Assembly (NCBI GenBank): GCA_035307765.1
Contig: DATGHU010000033.1
Location: forward strand, 1 to 56,857
Length of the DNA stretch: 56,857 bases
Source: a bacterium
Lineage (GTDB): Bacteria; Sysuimicrobiota; Sysuimicrobiia; Sysuimicrobiales; Segetimicrobiaceae
Direction: 5' to 3'
This document shows, piece after piece, positions 26,191 through 36,038 of this stretch. Both the position numbers and the translations under genes were made by a program. Every line of letters begins with the position of its first letter. Within the stretch, counting starts at the first letter, position 1. The notes beneath the pieces are model-generated. The model saw only the letters and a list, made by a program, of their open reading frames with translations, did not search any database and was not told the DNA's origin.

Positions 26191-28350
26191 TTAGGGGGTC
26201 GCCGAGGGGTGACCGTCCCGATAGAGCCACCGGTACATGCCGGCGGACTGGAGCACCGTCTTCACGTACAACCGGGTTTCGGTGTACGGAATCTCCTCGA
26301 CAAACGCATCGGGGTCAAACACGCCCCGCCGCGCCTCCCAGCCCCGGACCGCCTCGGGGCCCGCGTTGTAGGCGGCGATGGCCAGATCGACCCTGTTGAA
26401 CAGGTGAAGGAGCTCCTCCAACACCACGGCCCCCAACGAGATGTTGGTCTGCGGGTCAACGAGTCCCCGCAGATCCGGCGCCGGCATCCCGGCCAGACGG
26501 GCCGCGCCCTTCGCCGTTCCCGGCAGCAGCTGCATCAGTCCATACGCGTTGGCGGGTGAGACGGCATTGGGATCGAACCGGCTCTCCTCGCGGATGATCC
26601 CCGCCACGAGATAGGGATCGACCCCGGTTCGCCCGGCCGCGCGCGTCACGGTCTCCCAAAACGCCTGCGGGTATAGGCCTTCCCAGAGCAGCAGCGGCAG
26701 CCCGCGTCCGGAGCCACCGGCGGCGTCGCGCACCTGCTCGGCCATCGCAATCGCTCGACCGACATCGCCTTGCTGGGCGTAGCGCTGGCTGAGGCGCGCC
26801 CCGATGCTTTCACGATACTTCGACGGGACCGATGCCGCGGCCGCGGTCAACTCCATCGTCGCGTCATCGATCTGCGCGAGCGCGTCCAGCTCGCGAAACT
26901 TGTCGAACGACGGGACTTCTCCCAAAGGCGGATCCGCAAGCGGCGTCACGGTCGCCCTGATCGGTTGGTTGAGCCGCGCCGCTCCCCGCTGTCCGTAATA
27001 CGAATCGGGGTACTCGGCGGCGACGCGCCGGTACCCATCCTGCGCCTGGTCCTTCTGCCCGAGCGCCTCGGCCGCGCGCCCCGCCCAGTACAGCGCCGCG
27101 GGGGCGGCCTCCCCGCCCCGCTCCTGGGCCACGCGCATCCAGGCGGAGCGGGCGGGGCCGAGCTCGTGCGACCGGAACCGCACCCACCCCACCGCCCACA
27201 ACGCCCGCTGCCCCCACAGGGTGCCGGGGAACCGCTCCCCGGCCTCGCGGAAAAGCCCCATCGCCGGGCCGAGCGCCCCCCGATCTTGGCGCACTTCCCC
27301 GATCGCGAACAGGGACCGCGGAGCGAGCGAGGAGCCGGGATAGTCCTTGATCAGCTCTCGGGCGATTGCCAGCGCGTCGCCCTCGCGATCCCGCCGCAAC
27401 GCGATCCGCTCGAGATAGTACAGCGAGTCGTCGCCGTGCGATCGATGGAGGTTCACGACCCTGCGAAAGTCGGAGCCGGCGTCATCGAGATGGCCGCTCT
27501 GGAACGCCATGACCCCGAGCTGGTACAGGGCGTCGTCCGCGACCCGCCAACCGTCGGGCATGCCGAGCACGCGCTGGAGCTCGGCCCGCGCCGGAGCGAA
27601 GTTTCCCCCGCCCATGTCGGCCAGCGCGCGTCCGTAGAACACCTCGGGGGGGGTGGTGTCGGACGGCAGAGGATGGACCGCCGCCAGGGCCTGCAGACGG
27701 GTCCACGCCGGCTTCCAGAATGGGCTGCCCTCGAATCCCCAGCGGACCCGGCGGTACGCCTGCGCCGCCTCCGCCCAACGATTGGACTGCAACAGCGCTT
27801 CGCCCATGTCGAACCACGCCTGCGCGGCGTGGGCCCCCTGCCCGTACGCCTCCAGGTATCGATGGAAGGCGTCCGGCGTGTCGGGGGCATGGATGCCCCA
27901 GAGGCTCTCGGCCTCCCAGAACAGCGCGAGGCCGCGCAGCGAACTCGTGGCGAATCGCGTCAAGAGATCCTGAAACTCTTGCGCGGCGGCGTTGTAATCA
28001 CCGGCGTGAAACGCGGCCACCGCCCGGTAGTAGATCGCGTGATCGGCAAGGACGGGGAGCTTCGTCTCGGCCTCGCTGAACGCGGACTCGGCCAGCGCAA
28101 ACTTCTCCATCTGCAGGTTGATGATCCCGAGCAGATAGGCCGCCCGGCCGCCGTTGACGCCGGGGTCCGATTCCAGAGCATCGAGCACGATGCGGGCCTG
28201 AGCGAGGTGACCGAGGCTGTACGCCTCCACGGCGTTTTTGAGGTCTTCGTCAGGCGTGGCGAGCGCACGGATGGGCCCCGTCAGCCCAAGTCCGAGGATC
28301 AACCCCACGGCGATAACGGTGCGCGTCCCCACACCTCCTATGAGTGCCAT
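26191..28350 (-). CDS. Soluble lytic murein transglycosylase (Slt70-like, TPR-rich)
   Basis: About 719 residues, exported by a signal peptide (TVIAVGLILGLGLTGPIRALA). Residues about 35-520 are alpha-helical TPR-type repeats (for example ALYQLGVMAFQSGHLDDAGSDF), forming the superhelical ring of Slt70. The C-terminal SLT domain carries the catalytic Glu near 587 in IREESRFDP, then YGLMQLLPGTA and AIAAYNAGP. It cleaves peptidoglycan with formation of 1,6-anhydroMurNAc, the substrate of AnmK encoded earlier. Start is uncertain: ATG 28350 gives the best signal peptide; ATG 28383 and 28437 are in frame, and none has a clear ribosome site. Confidence 0.92.
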   Translation of the reverse strand: MALIGGVGTRTVIAVGLILGLGLTGPIRALATPDEDLKNAVEAYSLGHLAQARIVLDALESDPGVNGGRAAYLLGIINLQMEKFALAESAFSEAETKLPVLADHAIYYRAVAAFHAGDYNAAAQEFQDLLTRFATSSLRGLALFWEAESLWGIHAPDTPDAFHRYLEAYGQGAHAAQAWFDMGEALLQSNRWAEAAQAYRRVRWGFEGSPFWKPAWTRLQALAAVHPLPSDTTPPEVFYGRALADMGGGNFAPARAELQRVLGMPDGWRVADDALYQLGVMAFQSGHLDDAGSDFRRVVNLHRSHGDDSLYYLERIALRRDREGDALAIARELIKDYPGSSLAPRSLFAIGEVRQDRGALGPAMGLFREAGERFPGTLWGQRALWAVGWVRFRSHELGPARSAWMRVAQERGGEAAPAALYWAGRAAEALGQKDQAQDGYRRVAAEYPDSYYGQRGAARLNQPIRATVTPLADPPLGEVPSFDKFRELDALAQIDDATMELTAAAASVPSKYRESIGARLSQRYAQQGDVGRAIAMAEQVRDAAGGSGRGLPLLLWEGLYPQAFWETVTRAAGRTGVDPYLVAGIIREESRFDPNAVSPANAYGLMQLLPGTAKGAARLAGMPAPDLRGLVDPQTNISLGAVVLEELLHLFNRVDLAIAAYNAGPEAVRGWEARRGVFDPDAFVEEIPYTETRLYVKTVLQSAGMYRWLYRDGHPSATP

Positions 28351-28501
28351 GATCGCGCTCGCGATAGACCGTGGGAACACCATCCGGCGGTCGGGGTCGA
28401 ATGAATCAGAGGAAACCCGGGCGGCGCCGGGTGTCAAAATCTCGGTCGAGGTGTTCGACGGTCTTCGCGGCCCCCCCTGCGGAGGGCCCGGGTGGGGCGC
28501 G

Positions 28502-30757
28502 CTACTTGCCGGCGCCCTGCGAGTAGATCGCCCGGAGGCTGCTGAGGTAGAGCACGCCGTGCGGGGCGCGGGTCGGATCGGTCTCCACGACGTAAAACGA
28601 CGTCCACGTGATCGGGTAGGTGAGCCCCGCGGGCAGCTGGGCCGTCACCGAGCGCCATCCCACCCAGGTCACGCGGCGTGCAAAGGTGACGGTGCCGGGG
28701 GGACCGCTGGCCTGGTCATACGTCCCCCGGAGCCAGACCCCGCTCCCATCGCCATGTACCCAGAGCGTCATCCCCGTGGGCGTGCCGGTGAGGCCGAGTC
28801 GGGTCATCAGGTACGCCGCTCGGGTGGTCGGCCCATCGAGACGGAACGCCAGCTCCGCGGATGGACGATGCGCATGACTGGGGGCGGTGACCAGGGCAAC
28901 CGAGCCGGTGACGCTGTCCGGGTACCCACGAAACGCCCAGTCTCCGCGATCGAATTGGGACACAGGCCGCGCGGCGCTCCCGATCGCGACGTGCACCTGA
29001 GCCGCCACACCGCCGAGGTGAACGCTGATCGTCCCCTTCCCGGGTCTGTCCCCCGCGACGAACTCTCCAGGCGCCGCGATGGTGCCGAGGGCGGGCGGGT
29101 TCACGACCCACGTTCCGGAAGCGGTCGGCAAGATCACCGGGTGGCCCTCGGCGTCGAGTCCCGAGAGCGCGAAACTCCATCCGGCGCCCGGGACCAGCGT
29201 GACCGACTCCGGGCTGACCACGACGCGCCTCAGGCGATTCACCACGACAACCCGGACCGATCCCGCTGCCGGTCCGCTTTGCACCTGGAGCACACCGTCG
29301 CCGGGAGCGGTGCCCGCGGTGAGGACCCCGTTGGTGTACGTCGCAATTGGCGGCAGCGCCGAGACCTGAAGCGGCTCCGGCGGGGGCACCGGGTTGCCCT
29401 GCGCGTCGACACCGATCGTCAGCAGGGATGCCGCCGCCCCGGCGAAAAGGTACAGCGGTTGGTTGGCGTTAACCATGAGCCTGACGGCCGCACCGGGCAC
29501 GGACGTGCTCTGGATGAGCAGCGCATCGGCGACCGGGCGCTCCCGGCCGTCGGAGGGGGAGTTGACGACGGTCGGCGCGGGTTGCCCCGGAAGCCGGGCG
29601 ACGAGGGTGGCCGATCCGCCGCTGTCAAAGGCCATCGCCTGGTAGGCACCGAGCCACTGCATGTAGGCGCCGAACTGGGGCCGGGTGAGCCCGATGCTGA
29701 GGTTCGGCTGGCGGCCGTCGACCTCGACGAACGTGAGCGTGCGGCCGTCCCGCGCGATGCCGACGGCGATCACCGGGTTGCGGTGGTCGCGCTCCTGCGG
29801 CGACGGGGCATCGGGGTCGTCGACCACCTGCCCGTTCTGCACGAGCACCGGCCCGCCCCCGATGATCCCCTGGAAGTCCCGCCAGTCGGGATCCGTCGTC
29901 AGGTTCAGCTGGACGACCGCGCCGGCGGTGAGCTTCTGCGTGAGCCAATCCGCACCGCTCCCCCGGCCGAGAAGGATGACCTCGCCCTTGGGGAAAGGCG
30001 CGTAGAACGCCTGTTGCGGCCACACCTGCTTGACGAAGTACCGGCCCGAATCGGGCAGGCCCGACCCGGCCAGAGGCGTCACCGAATCCGGCTTCACGAG
30101 CAAGGGGCTGGAATCGTCGGCCGGACTCAGCTCCACGACCATCTGTCGCACGCCCGAATCCGGCGGGGGAGCGCCAAACCCGCGCACGTCGGAGAGGGCG
30201 ACCACCCCGTCCGTCGGCAACGCGCTATTGTAGCCGTCGAGGGGATGCGTCTCTCCGGTCTCGGGCAGCGCGACGGTCCCGGTCCACCGGAACCGGACGA
30301 TGCGGGCGGTCCCGTCCTTCCCGATGGCCAGGGCCACGAACCGCCACGGGCTGCGGAGCAACCCCTCGTCGCGGACGAGGATGTTGAGCGGGATCCCCGA
30401 CCCGCCGATATCAAAGTAGTCCGCGTTGACGCCTGCGATCGCCCCGTTCCGCAGCACGAGCGAGGAGGTCGTCTCATCATCGCTCATCAACCGGTCGTGG
30501 GCCAGCGCCGTGGTCACGCGGACCGTGGGGTTGTTAAGGTCCACCCGGAGGTGGTGGATTTCGAGCGGTCCGTCCGTCGTGGTGAGGCCGAAGTGGCTGT
30601 AGAGCACGCCCGAGGCGACGGGGACGGTGAAGCCTGAGGAGAACAGCACCGCCGGCCAGTTGGCCGGGAGCGACTGCGCCAGGCCCCGACCGGCGAGACC
30701 GAGGCATGAGACGAACACCAGCCAACCGAGGAAACGACGATGTCTGGGTGAGCACAT
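28502..30757 (-). CDS. Exported phosphodiester glycosidase family protein (NAGPA domain) with Ig-like and carbohydrate-binding-like domains
   Basis: About 751 residues. Signal peptide at 1-28 (RRFLGWLVFVSCLGLAGRG). Residues about 110-420 match the phosphodiester glycosidase/exopolysaccharide family (NADYFDIGGSGIP, FQGIIGGGPVLVQNGQ, RNPVIAVGIARDGRTL, MAFDSGGSATLV). A bacterial Ig-like segment follows (RRVVVSPESVTLVPGA, about 500-590), and the last 150 residues look like a beta-sandwich binding module. The family removes phosphodiester-linked sugars from glycans. ATG 30757 is chosen for the signal peptide; ATG 30802 is also in frame. Upstream of the transglycosylase on the same strand and divergent from the glycosyltransferase gene. 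Confidence 0.88.
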   Translation of the reverse strand: MCSPRHRRFLGWLVFVSCLGLAGRGLAQSLPANWPAVLFSSGFTVPVASGVLYSHFGLTTTDGPLEIHHLRVDLNNPTVRVTTALAHDRLMSDDETTSSLVLRNGAIAGVNADYFDIGGSGIPLNILVRDEGLLRSPWRFVALAIGKDGTARIVRFRWTGTVALPETGETHPLDGYNSALPTDGVVALSDVRGFGAPPPDSGVRQMVVELSPADDSSPLLVKPDSVTPLAGSGLPDSGRYFVKQVWPQQAFYAPFPKGEVILLGRGSGADWLTQKLTAGAVVQLNLTTDPDWRDFQGIIGGGPVLVQNGQVVDDPDAPSPQERDHRNPVIAVGIARDGRTLTFVEVDGRQPNLSIGLTRPQFGAYMQWLGAYQAMAFDSGGSATLVARLPGQPAPTVVNSPSDGRERPVADALLIQSTSVPGAAVRLMVNANQPLYLFAGAAASLLTIGVDAQGNPVPPPEPLQVSALPPIATYTNGVLTAGTAPGDGVLQVQSGPAAGSVRVVVVNRLRRVVVSPESVTLVPGAGWSFALSGLDAEGHPVILPTASGTWVVNPPALGTIAAPGEFVAGDRPGKGTISVHLGGVAAQVHVAIGSAARPVSQFDRGDWAFRGYPDSVTGSVALVTAPSHAHRPSAELAFRLDGPTTRAAYLMTRLGLTGTPTGMTLWVHGDGSGVWLRGTYDQASGPPGTVTFARRVTWVGWRSVTAQLPAGLTYPITWTSFYVVETDPTRAPHGVLYLSSLRAIYSQGAGK

Positions 30758-30902
30758 TCGGCGACCCGTCCGATGCTGCAACGTCTGCGTCAACCGATCC
30801 ATTCGCCGCTCGGCGGCGCCGTCCTGCCTTGGCGACGATTTTTGCGGCGCCGATCGCTCGCAACACCAGGAGACCGCCGGCATCCCGACGAAGCGCCGTC
30901 GA

Positions 30903-32501
30903 GTGTCCGCTGAAGATCGCCACGCCCCGGCCTGGACCCTTTGGCTCCTGCTGGCAGGGGGGACTGTGCTGCTGGCCGGGATGCCGCTGCCCCTCACCGA
31001 CGGCGTGACCGCCTTCTACGGGAAGATCGCCAAGAACATCCTCGCCTCGGGCGACTGGCTCACCCTCCATCACCGGATCATGCCGGTCGTGGACAAACCG
31101 CCCATGACGTTCTGGCTGATGAGCGCCTGCATGGCGGTGTTCGGCACCGGGGAGTGGGTCCTCCGGGTCTGGCACATCGGCCTCGCCATCGCGACGGTGC
31201 TGACCACGTTCGCGCTGGCCCGCCTCGCCCTGCCCCGGCCTCAGGCGCTCCTTTCCGCCCTCATTCTGTTGACGACGATGCAGTTCTTCTATCAAAGCCT
31301 TGTCCCGGAGCAACACATTCCGCTCACGCTCTTCGTCACGCTGGCCGTCTACGGGTTCCTTCGGTGGGAGCGCGGAGCCCCCGGCGCCGCTGCCGTCCTC
31401 GCCTCGTGCGCGGTGGCCTGCGCCGTGCTGTCGATCGGCCTCGCCGGCCTGGTGATGCCGGTGCTGATCGTCGGCGCCCACCTCATGGTCGACCGCCCCC
31501 GTCTCCCCCCCCGCCCGCTCCCCGTGGCCATCCTCGCGGTCCTCGTCTTCCTCGGCCTGACCGCTCCTTGGTTCGTCATCGGGATCCTCCGCCAGGGCCG
31601 ACCGTTTGCCGACACCTTCTTTCTCGGCGGCACCCTCGGCGTGGGACGGTACTTCCATCACGTGCAGACCTCGCCGACCACGGTACCCTGGTGGGCCGGG
31701 TTCGGGGCGTACGTGCTGCTGGTCCCCCTCGGATTCCTTCCGTGGACCGGGTGGCTGTGGCCGGCGCTGAGGGGCGGGTGGGCAGCCAGGCGCGAGGAAC
31801 CCCTGCTCTGGACCTGCACGCTGTGGGTCATCGTGGTGCTGGGGTTCCTGTCCCTCTCCCTGGGAGACAAATCGAGCCGGTACATCCTCCCGGTCTTTCC
31901 CCCGCTCGCGGTGCTGGCCGGGCACGCGCTGGGCCAGCCCCGGTGGGCGAAACAGGCGGCCGCGGTTTCGCTCGCCGCGGCCCTGCCGCTGCTGGGCGTC
32001 GTGGCCGTCGTCCCTTTTTGGAAGTTTCCCGAGGAGTCTCGACACTACGCCCCGCTCTTCTGGGCGTTCCTCCCACCGTTCGCTCTGGCGCTCGCCAGCT
32101 ATGCGGCCCTCACGTTTCTGGGCCGTCCGCGGAGGGCGATCGTGGTGCTGGCGGCGATGACGCTGCTCGCCTACGGGCTGGCGATGGCGATGCTGGCCCG
32201 AACGTGGGACCAGATCTCACCGTGGCGACCGCTCGCGCGGATCATCAACGCCATCCCGGTCGCCGATGCTCAGGTGCTGGTCCTGGGGGCATTCAATGAG
32301 TTCGCCGACTACTACATCGACAGGCCGGTCGAGTTCGTGAACGGGGATACGCTCGCCCGAGCCTGGCGGGGGGGACGCGTCCTGGCCATCGTGCCGGAGG
32401 CCGCCGCAGGATCGCCCGTCCTGCCCACGCCCACGGTCCTCGCCATCACCCCGAGCGGCCTCGCGCTTGTCAGCAACTTCCCAATTTCCCCGCCGCGGTG
32501 A
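30903..32501 (+). CDS. GT39-type membrane glycosyltransferase (ArnT/PMT-like)
   Basis: A 532-residue polytopic protein with about 12 helices. It has the PMT/ArnT layout: first helix, then a loop starting with the acidic residue of PLTDGVTAFYGKIAKNIL, the LHHRIMPVVDKPPMTFWLM signature (K-P-P) and PWWAGFGAYVLL / RYILPVFPPLAVLAGHAL further on. Such enzymes move sugars from polyprenyl-phosphate carriers to lipid A, proteins or polysaccharide. The start is uncertain: GTG 30903 fits the family N-terminus, while the in-frame ATG at 30627 would overlap the divergent gene extensively. Confidence 0.86.
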   Translation: MSAEDRHAPAWTLWLLLAGGTVLLAGMPLPLTDGVTAFYGKIAKNILASGDWLTLHHRIMPVVDKPPMTFWLMSACMAVFGTGEWVLRVWHIGLAIATVLTTFALARLALPRPQALLSALILLTTMQFFYQSLVPEQHIPLTLFVTLAVYGFLRWERGAPGAAAVLASCAVACAVLSIGLAGLVMPVLIVGAHLMVDRPRLPPRPLPVAILAVLVFLGLTAPWFVIGILRQGRPFADTFFLGGTLGVGRYFHHVQTSPTTVPWWAGFGAYVLLVPLGFLPWTGWLWPALRGGWAARREEPLLWTCTLWVIVVLGFLSLSLGDKSSRYILPVFPPLAVLAGHALGQPRWAKQAAAVSLAAALPLLGVVAVVPFWKFPEESRHYAPLFWAFLPPFALALASYAALTFLGRPRRAIVVLAAMTLLAYGLAMAMLARTWDQISPWRPLARIINAIPVADAQVLVLGAFNEFADYYIDRPVEFVNGDTLARAWRGGRVLAIVPEAAAGSPVLPTPTVLAITPSGLALVSNFPISPPR

Positions 32502-32510
32502 AGCGGCGGG
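32489..32510. terminator. Hairpin shared by convergent stop codons
   Basis: CCCGCCGC and GCGGCGGG form a perfect 8-bp stem with loop GGTGAA. The TGA of the plus-strand glycosyltransferase lies in the loop and the minus-strand DUF4340 stop begins right after the stem. On the minus strand it is not followed by a T-run. Confidence 0.5.
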
Positions 32511-33878
32511 CTACTTCTTCTTTGGAGCCGCCGGGGCCGGGGCCGTCTTCGTCGGGGCGCCTGACTGCGGGGTCGGCTTCACCGGCTGAGCGAGCCCCAG
32601 GAACGTCTTCACCGAGCCCGGGAGGCTGTCGAAGGCGTTCGCGGCCAAGTGGTACTGGAGCGCCAGCGCCGGATCCGTGGCGAGCCACCCGCCCTTCGGC
32701 TCTTTGTACACCTGCACGAGAAACTGCGCGTCGGCGGCACCGTCGGTCTGAATCTCAAACGCCGGTGTCCCGGACGGCGCCGAGGCGAGGGGCTCCACCT
32801 TGTCGGCATCGGTGAGGTTCATGGTCGAGAACAAAGAAGAGATGTCGGCGTCGGAGAGCCCGCCGCCGGTAAAGCCCGGCCCCTGGCGCCGGACGGCCAG
32901 GGTTTGGGCGCCGCGGCGCCAGGTGAGGCTGGTGAGGTCCTGGCTATTGTATGGAAGGAGTCGCCGGCTGACGAGCGACAGCGCATCCGGGGTCTCCTTT
33001 CCGACGATCGAACCGTCGAGCTCCAGGACCGCCTGCGAGCCGGCGGCCGCCGCGTAGGCGATCTTCCCCCGCTGGGCGAGGAGGATCCGCAGCGGCTCGG
33101 GATGGTCCTTCACCGTCACATCGATGGTCACCGCGGGGTGATCCAGTCCGTAGGCGGAAAGGTCCGTCGTCCCGTCGTGGAACACCTTGGCCTCGGTGGT
33201 CGTGAGCGGGAAAAAGAGGTCCGTCACCTTGAAATCGTCGGCCGGCCATGCGTGCGGGCCCTCGATCTTCCACCGGTCCGGGCCCAGCCGATCGACGACC
33301 AGCGTCCCGGTCGGCGAGACGATTCGGACTTTCTGGACGTCGGCGTTCGCGAAGTCCGCGACCGTCTTCTGACGGAGGTCGGTCGCCGACTTGGCCAAGG
33401 CATCCCGGGTGGAGCTGTCGATCTCATAAATCTTCCCCCCCGGCTGCACGCGCGCGTACGACACCGACCCGACCGGAGCGGGTTTGCCGATTTCGAGCGA
33501 AACGGTCTGTCCCTTGGACGCGCCGAGCGTAATCTGCGCGGTGGGGGCGTCGAGTCCGTAGGCATGAACGTCACCCCCCGTGCCGAGCGTTTGCGTCGGC
33601 ACGACACCCGTGATGGTGTCGAGCAGGCCGCTCACCGCGAAGGACGCCGCCGGGACCTTGATCGGACGGGTCAGCTCCCAGTGGGTGGCGTCTCGGCGGG
33701 AGAGCTCGACCTGGCCCTTGGAAGAGACCAGGGCGATCGTGGTGATATCCTTGCTCGCCAGCTGCACGAGGTGCTTCGCCTCTTCCGCCCGCTGCGCTTG
33801 CGGTCGGTCGACGAGGAAGATGTATCCGATGACGATGGCGAGCGCAACGGCAAGGCCAACCGTGATCCGGGGGCTCAC
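32511..33878 (-). CDS. DUF4340 domain-containing exported/membrane-anchored protein
   Basis: A 455-residue protein with one N-terminal membrane anchor (VGLAVALAIVIGYIFLVDRP). Two DUF4340-type repeats are seen, each with an AYGLD signature (DVHAYGLDAPTAQITLG and DLSAYGLDHPAVTIDVT). The tail is Pro/Ala/Lys rich. In many bacteria this protein is encoded with a GldG-like protein and ABC-2 exporter, as here; function is unknown. GTG 33878 is preceded by AGAAGGAG and overlaps the upstream stop as GTGA. Confidence 0.9.
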   Translation of the reverse strand: MSPRITVGLAVALAIVIGYIFLVDRPQAQRAEEAKHLVQLASKDITTIALVSSKGQVELSRRDATHWELTRPIKVPAASFAVSGLLDTITGVVPTQTLGTGGDVHAYGLDAPTAQITLGASKGQTVSLEIGKPAPVGSVSYARVQPGGKIYEIDSSTRDALAKSATDLRQKTVADFANADVQKVRIVSPTGTLVVDRLGPDRWKIEGPHAWPADDFKVTDLFFPLTTTEAKVFHDGTTDLSAYGLDHPAVTIDVTVKDHPEPLRILLAQRGKIAYAAAAGSQAVLELDGSIVGKETPDALSLVSRRLLPYNSQDLTSLTWRRGAQTLAVRRQGPGFTGGGLSDADISSLFSTMNLTDADKVEPLASAPSGTPAFEIQTDGAADAQFLVQVYKEPKGGWLATDPALALQYHLAANAFDSLPGSVKTFLGLAQPVKPTPQSGAPTKTAPAPAAPKKK

Positions 33879-35272
33879 AGGCTTCTCCTTCTAAAGTAGA
33901 CCGTGCCGCCAAGCAGCAGGAGGGCAAGCGGAAGCGCAACCACGCTGCCCAAAAACAGGTAGCGCCCTTGGGTCCCCGCGATGATGAACGCGTCAAAGGG
34001 GGAGGTGCGCGGGGCGATGCTCACGAGGTCGCCGGACTGCGTCAACCACGCCACGGCGCTCGTAAAGAGGTCACGGTTCCCCACCAGTCCGATGTAGGTG
34101 TTTCGGATGAACGCGCTGTTGCCGAAAATCACCGCCGATCCCTTGGGGGCCGCCGCTGCGGGCGGCTGGGGTCCGGACGCGGTCGCGTCCGGTTTCTTGG
34201 CGGGGGTCGGGGGGGCGCTGGGCGCGGGGGCCACCTCAACCGCCAGCGTGGCCGGGCCCTTGACGTCGGTCCCCGGTTCGAACCGGAGGTTGTCGGTGTT
34301 CAGATTGACTTTGACGTAACTCGCGTCCGAGCTCTTCACGACCGGCGTCACCGTCAGTCCCAGCGTTTTGGCCTGCGGGGCCAGCGGGGTGCTCAGCGGA
34401 AACGCGGTGGCGACGGTAAAGTTCTGCGTGATGTCGTTGAACGGATACTGGGTGACGATCGGAACCCGCGGGTCCCCGCCCAGGAGCCGGGAGACGGGGT
34501 CGATGACGACGCCGCCGGGGGCGGCAACATGAAAGGTGGTTTCGAGCCATGTCCGGATCCCCGAGGGCGTCTGGGGATCGATCAAGATCAGTAGCTTCCC
34601 CCCGTTCGCGAAGTACCGGTCGAGGGCGTCCCGCTCCTGAGGGAGAAAGTCTCGGGTGGGCGAAGGGACCACCACCGCGTTCGCATCGTCCGGCACCTGG
34701 CCGGTCTGAACGAGCAGCAGGGGCTTGACGTCAAACCCCTTACCCGTCAGCGCCTGCTTCACCGTCCCCATCCCGTTCCGGGTAAAGTCATCGAGCGGGG
34801 CTTCGCCCTCGCCCTGGAGCGCATAGACGACCTTTTTTGACGTCTGCAGAAGATGCAGCAGCCCGTTCGTCAGCTGTTCCTCGGTGTCCGAATCGACGGT
34901 GTAGGAGGCCTTCCCGCGGGTGAGGACGATCTGCCCGTAGGAGGTGATCTTGTACTTCTGGGCGTCCGCGGGATTGCGATCGGGGTCCACGATCCGGTAT
35001 TGGAAGTTCTTCGAGTAGTATTGATAGATGGTGAGGAACTGCCGGTAACTCGACGCCGTGTCCGCGTTGGGGAAGGCCACCGCGTCCACCGGACCGGGCA
35101 GGGATCGGAGCACCTTGATCGTTTGGGGCGAGAGCGAGTGCTCGCGGGTTGCGGTCAAGTCCCAGCGCGTGTGGTGTTCGCTTCCCAGGTAGTTCAAGGC
35201 GGCGAGAAGGGCCGCGATGAGCACCGCGGAGACCAGTGCGTTGGCCGTCAACAGGGTGTTGCGCCGCTGCAT
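33875..35272 (-). CDS. GldG-like ABC transport system protein
   Basis: A 465-residue protein with a helix near each end (LLTANALVSAVLIAALLAALNYLG and LFLGSVVALPLALLLLGGTV) enclosing a large extracytoplasmic domain with the GldG/IFT52-like segment (ALQGEGEAPLDD, VVVPSPTRDFLPQERDALDRYFANGGKLLILIDP). An Ala/Pro-rich insert lies at about 350-385. GldG works with an ABC-2 permease (GldF) and an ATPase (GldA). Start ATG 35272 is 4 bases after the permease stop. Confidence 0.9.
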   Translation of the reverse strand: MQRRNTLLTANALVSAVLIAALLAALNYLGSEHHTRWDLTATREHSLSPQTIKVLRSLPGPVDAVAFPNADTASSYRQFLTIYQYYSKNFQYRIVDPDRNPADAQKYKITSYGQIVLTRGKASYTVDSDTEEQLTNGLLHLLQTSKKVVYALQGEGEAPLDDFTRNGMGTVKQALTGKGFDVKPLLLVQTGQVPDDANAVVVPSPTRDFLPQERDALDRYFANGGKLLILIDPQTPSGIRTWLETTFHVAAPGGVVIDPVSRLLGGDPRVPIVTQYPFNDITQNFTVATAFPLSTPLAPQAKTLGLTVTPVVKSSDASYVKVNLNTDNLRFEPGTDVKGPATLAVEVAPAPSAPPTPAKKPDATASGPQPPAAAAPKGSAVIFGNSAFIRNTYIGLVGNRDLFTSAVAWLTQSGDLVSIAPRTSPFDAFIIAGTQGRYLFLGSVVALPLALLLLGGTVYFRRRSL

Positions 35273-35276
35273 CGCC

Positions 35277-36038
35277 CTACCTCCACTTCCGGGACTCGAG
35301 CGCGAGGATCCCCAGGAACAAGAAGAATCCTCCCAGGCTGAGGAAGAAGACGATATCCGTCGTGTCGATGACCCCTGTCGCCATGTTCTGGAAGTGTGAG
35401 GAGACCGACAACGCGGAGAGGACCTGCTGCACCCCCGTGCTGGAGTTCTGCTGAGCGAAGCCCAGGACGTAGAACATCAACAGTAGCCCGAATCCGATCG
35501 CGGCGGACACGATCTGGTTTTCGTTGAGGGTCGAGGCAAACAATCCGATGGCGAGCATCGCCCCTCCCAGCAGCACCAGCCCGAGATACGTCGCCGCGAG
35601 CAATCCCCAATCCAACCGCCCGATCAACGCGAGACCGAGAGGCATGTACGTGCTGATCGCCAAGAGGACGCCGAAGAGGAGGAGGACCGCAAGGTACTTC
35701 CCCAACACGATCGCCGTGGTCGTGACCGGGGAGGTCGCCAGCAACTCCATGGTGCGGGCCCGATCCTCCTCGGAGACCAGCCGCATGGTGAGCACGGGCA
35801 CGAGCAGCATCAAGATGAACACCGTATCGCCGTAGAGCGGGCTGAAGATGATCCGTGTCGGGTTGAAATCCGGCGGCGGCGTTCCCTGCAGCTGCAGGAC
35901 TTGCAACGTGTAGACCCCGACCAACGAGAAGTACAGCCACCCCATGATGACAAAGAACATCGCGAGCGCCACGTAGGCGATCGGTGAGCTGAACAGCTGC
36001 CGGAGCTCCTTGCGGGCAATGATCAACGTCCCCCTCAT
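35277..36038 (-). CDS. ABC-2 type permease, GldF-like
   Basis: A 253-residue membrane protein with six helices, starting with the ABC-2 family opening MRGTLIIARKELRQLFSSP. EEDRARTMELLATSPVTTTAIVLGKYLA is the conserved cytoplasmic segment. It forms the channel with the ATPase encoded immediately upstream (ATGA overlap) and the GldG-like protein downstream. Cargo unknown. Confidence 0.93.
   Translation of the reverse strand: MRGTLIIARKELRQLFSSPIAYVALAMFFVIMGWLYFSLVGVYTLQVLQLQGTPPPDFNPTRIIFSPLYGDTVFILMLLVPVLTMRLVSEEDRARTMELLATSPVTTTAIVLGKYLAVLLLFGVLLAISTYMPLGLALIGRLDWGLLAATYLGLVLLGGAMLAIGLFASTLNENQIVSAAIGFGLLLMFYVLGFAQQNSSTGVQQVLSALSVSSHFQNMATGVIDTTDIVFFLSLGGFFLFLGILALESRKWR

Noticed and set aside
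28238-30637. A 799-codon plus-strand frame
   Set aside because: Shadow of the phosphodiester glycosidase gene; no domain is recognisable and there is no ribosome site.
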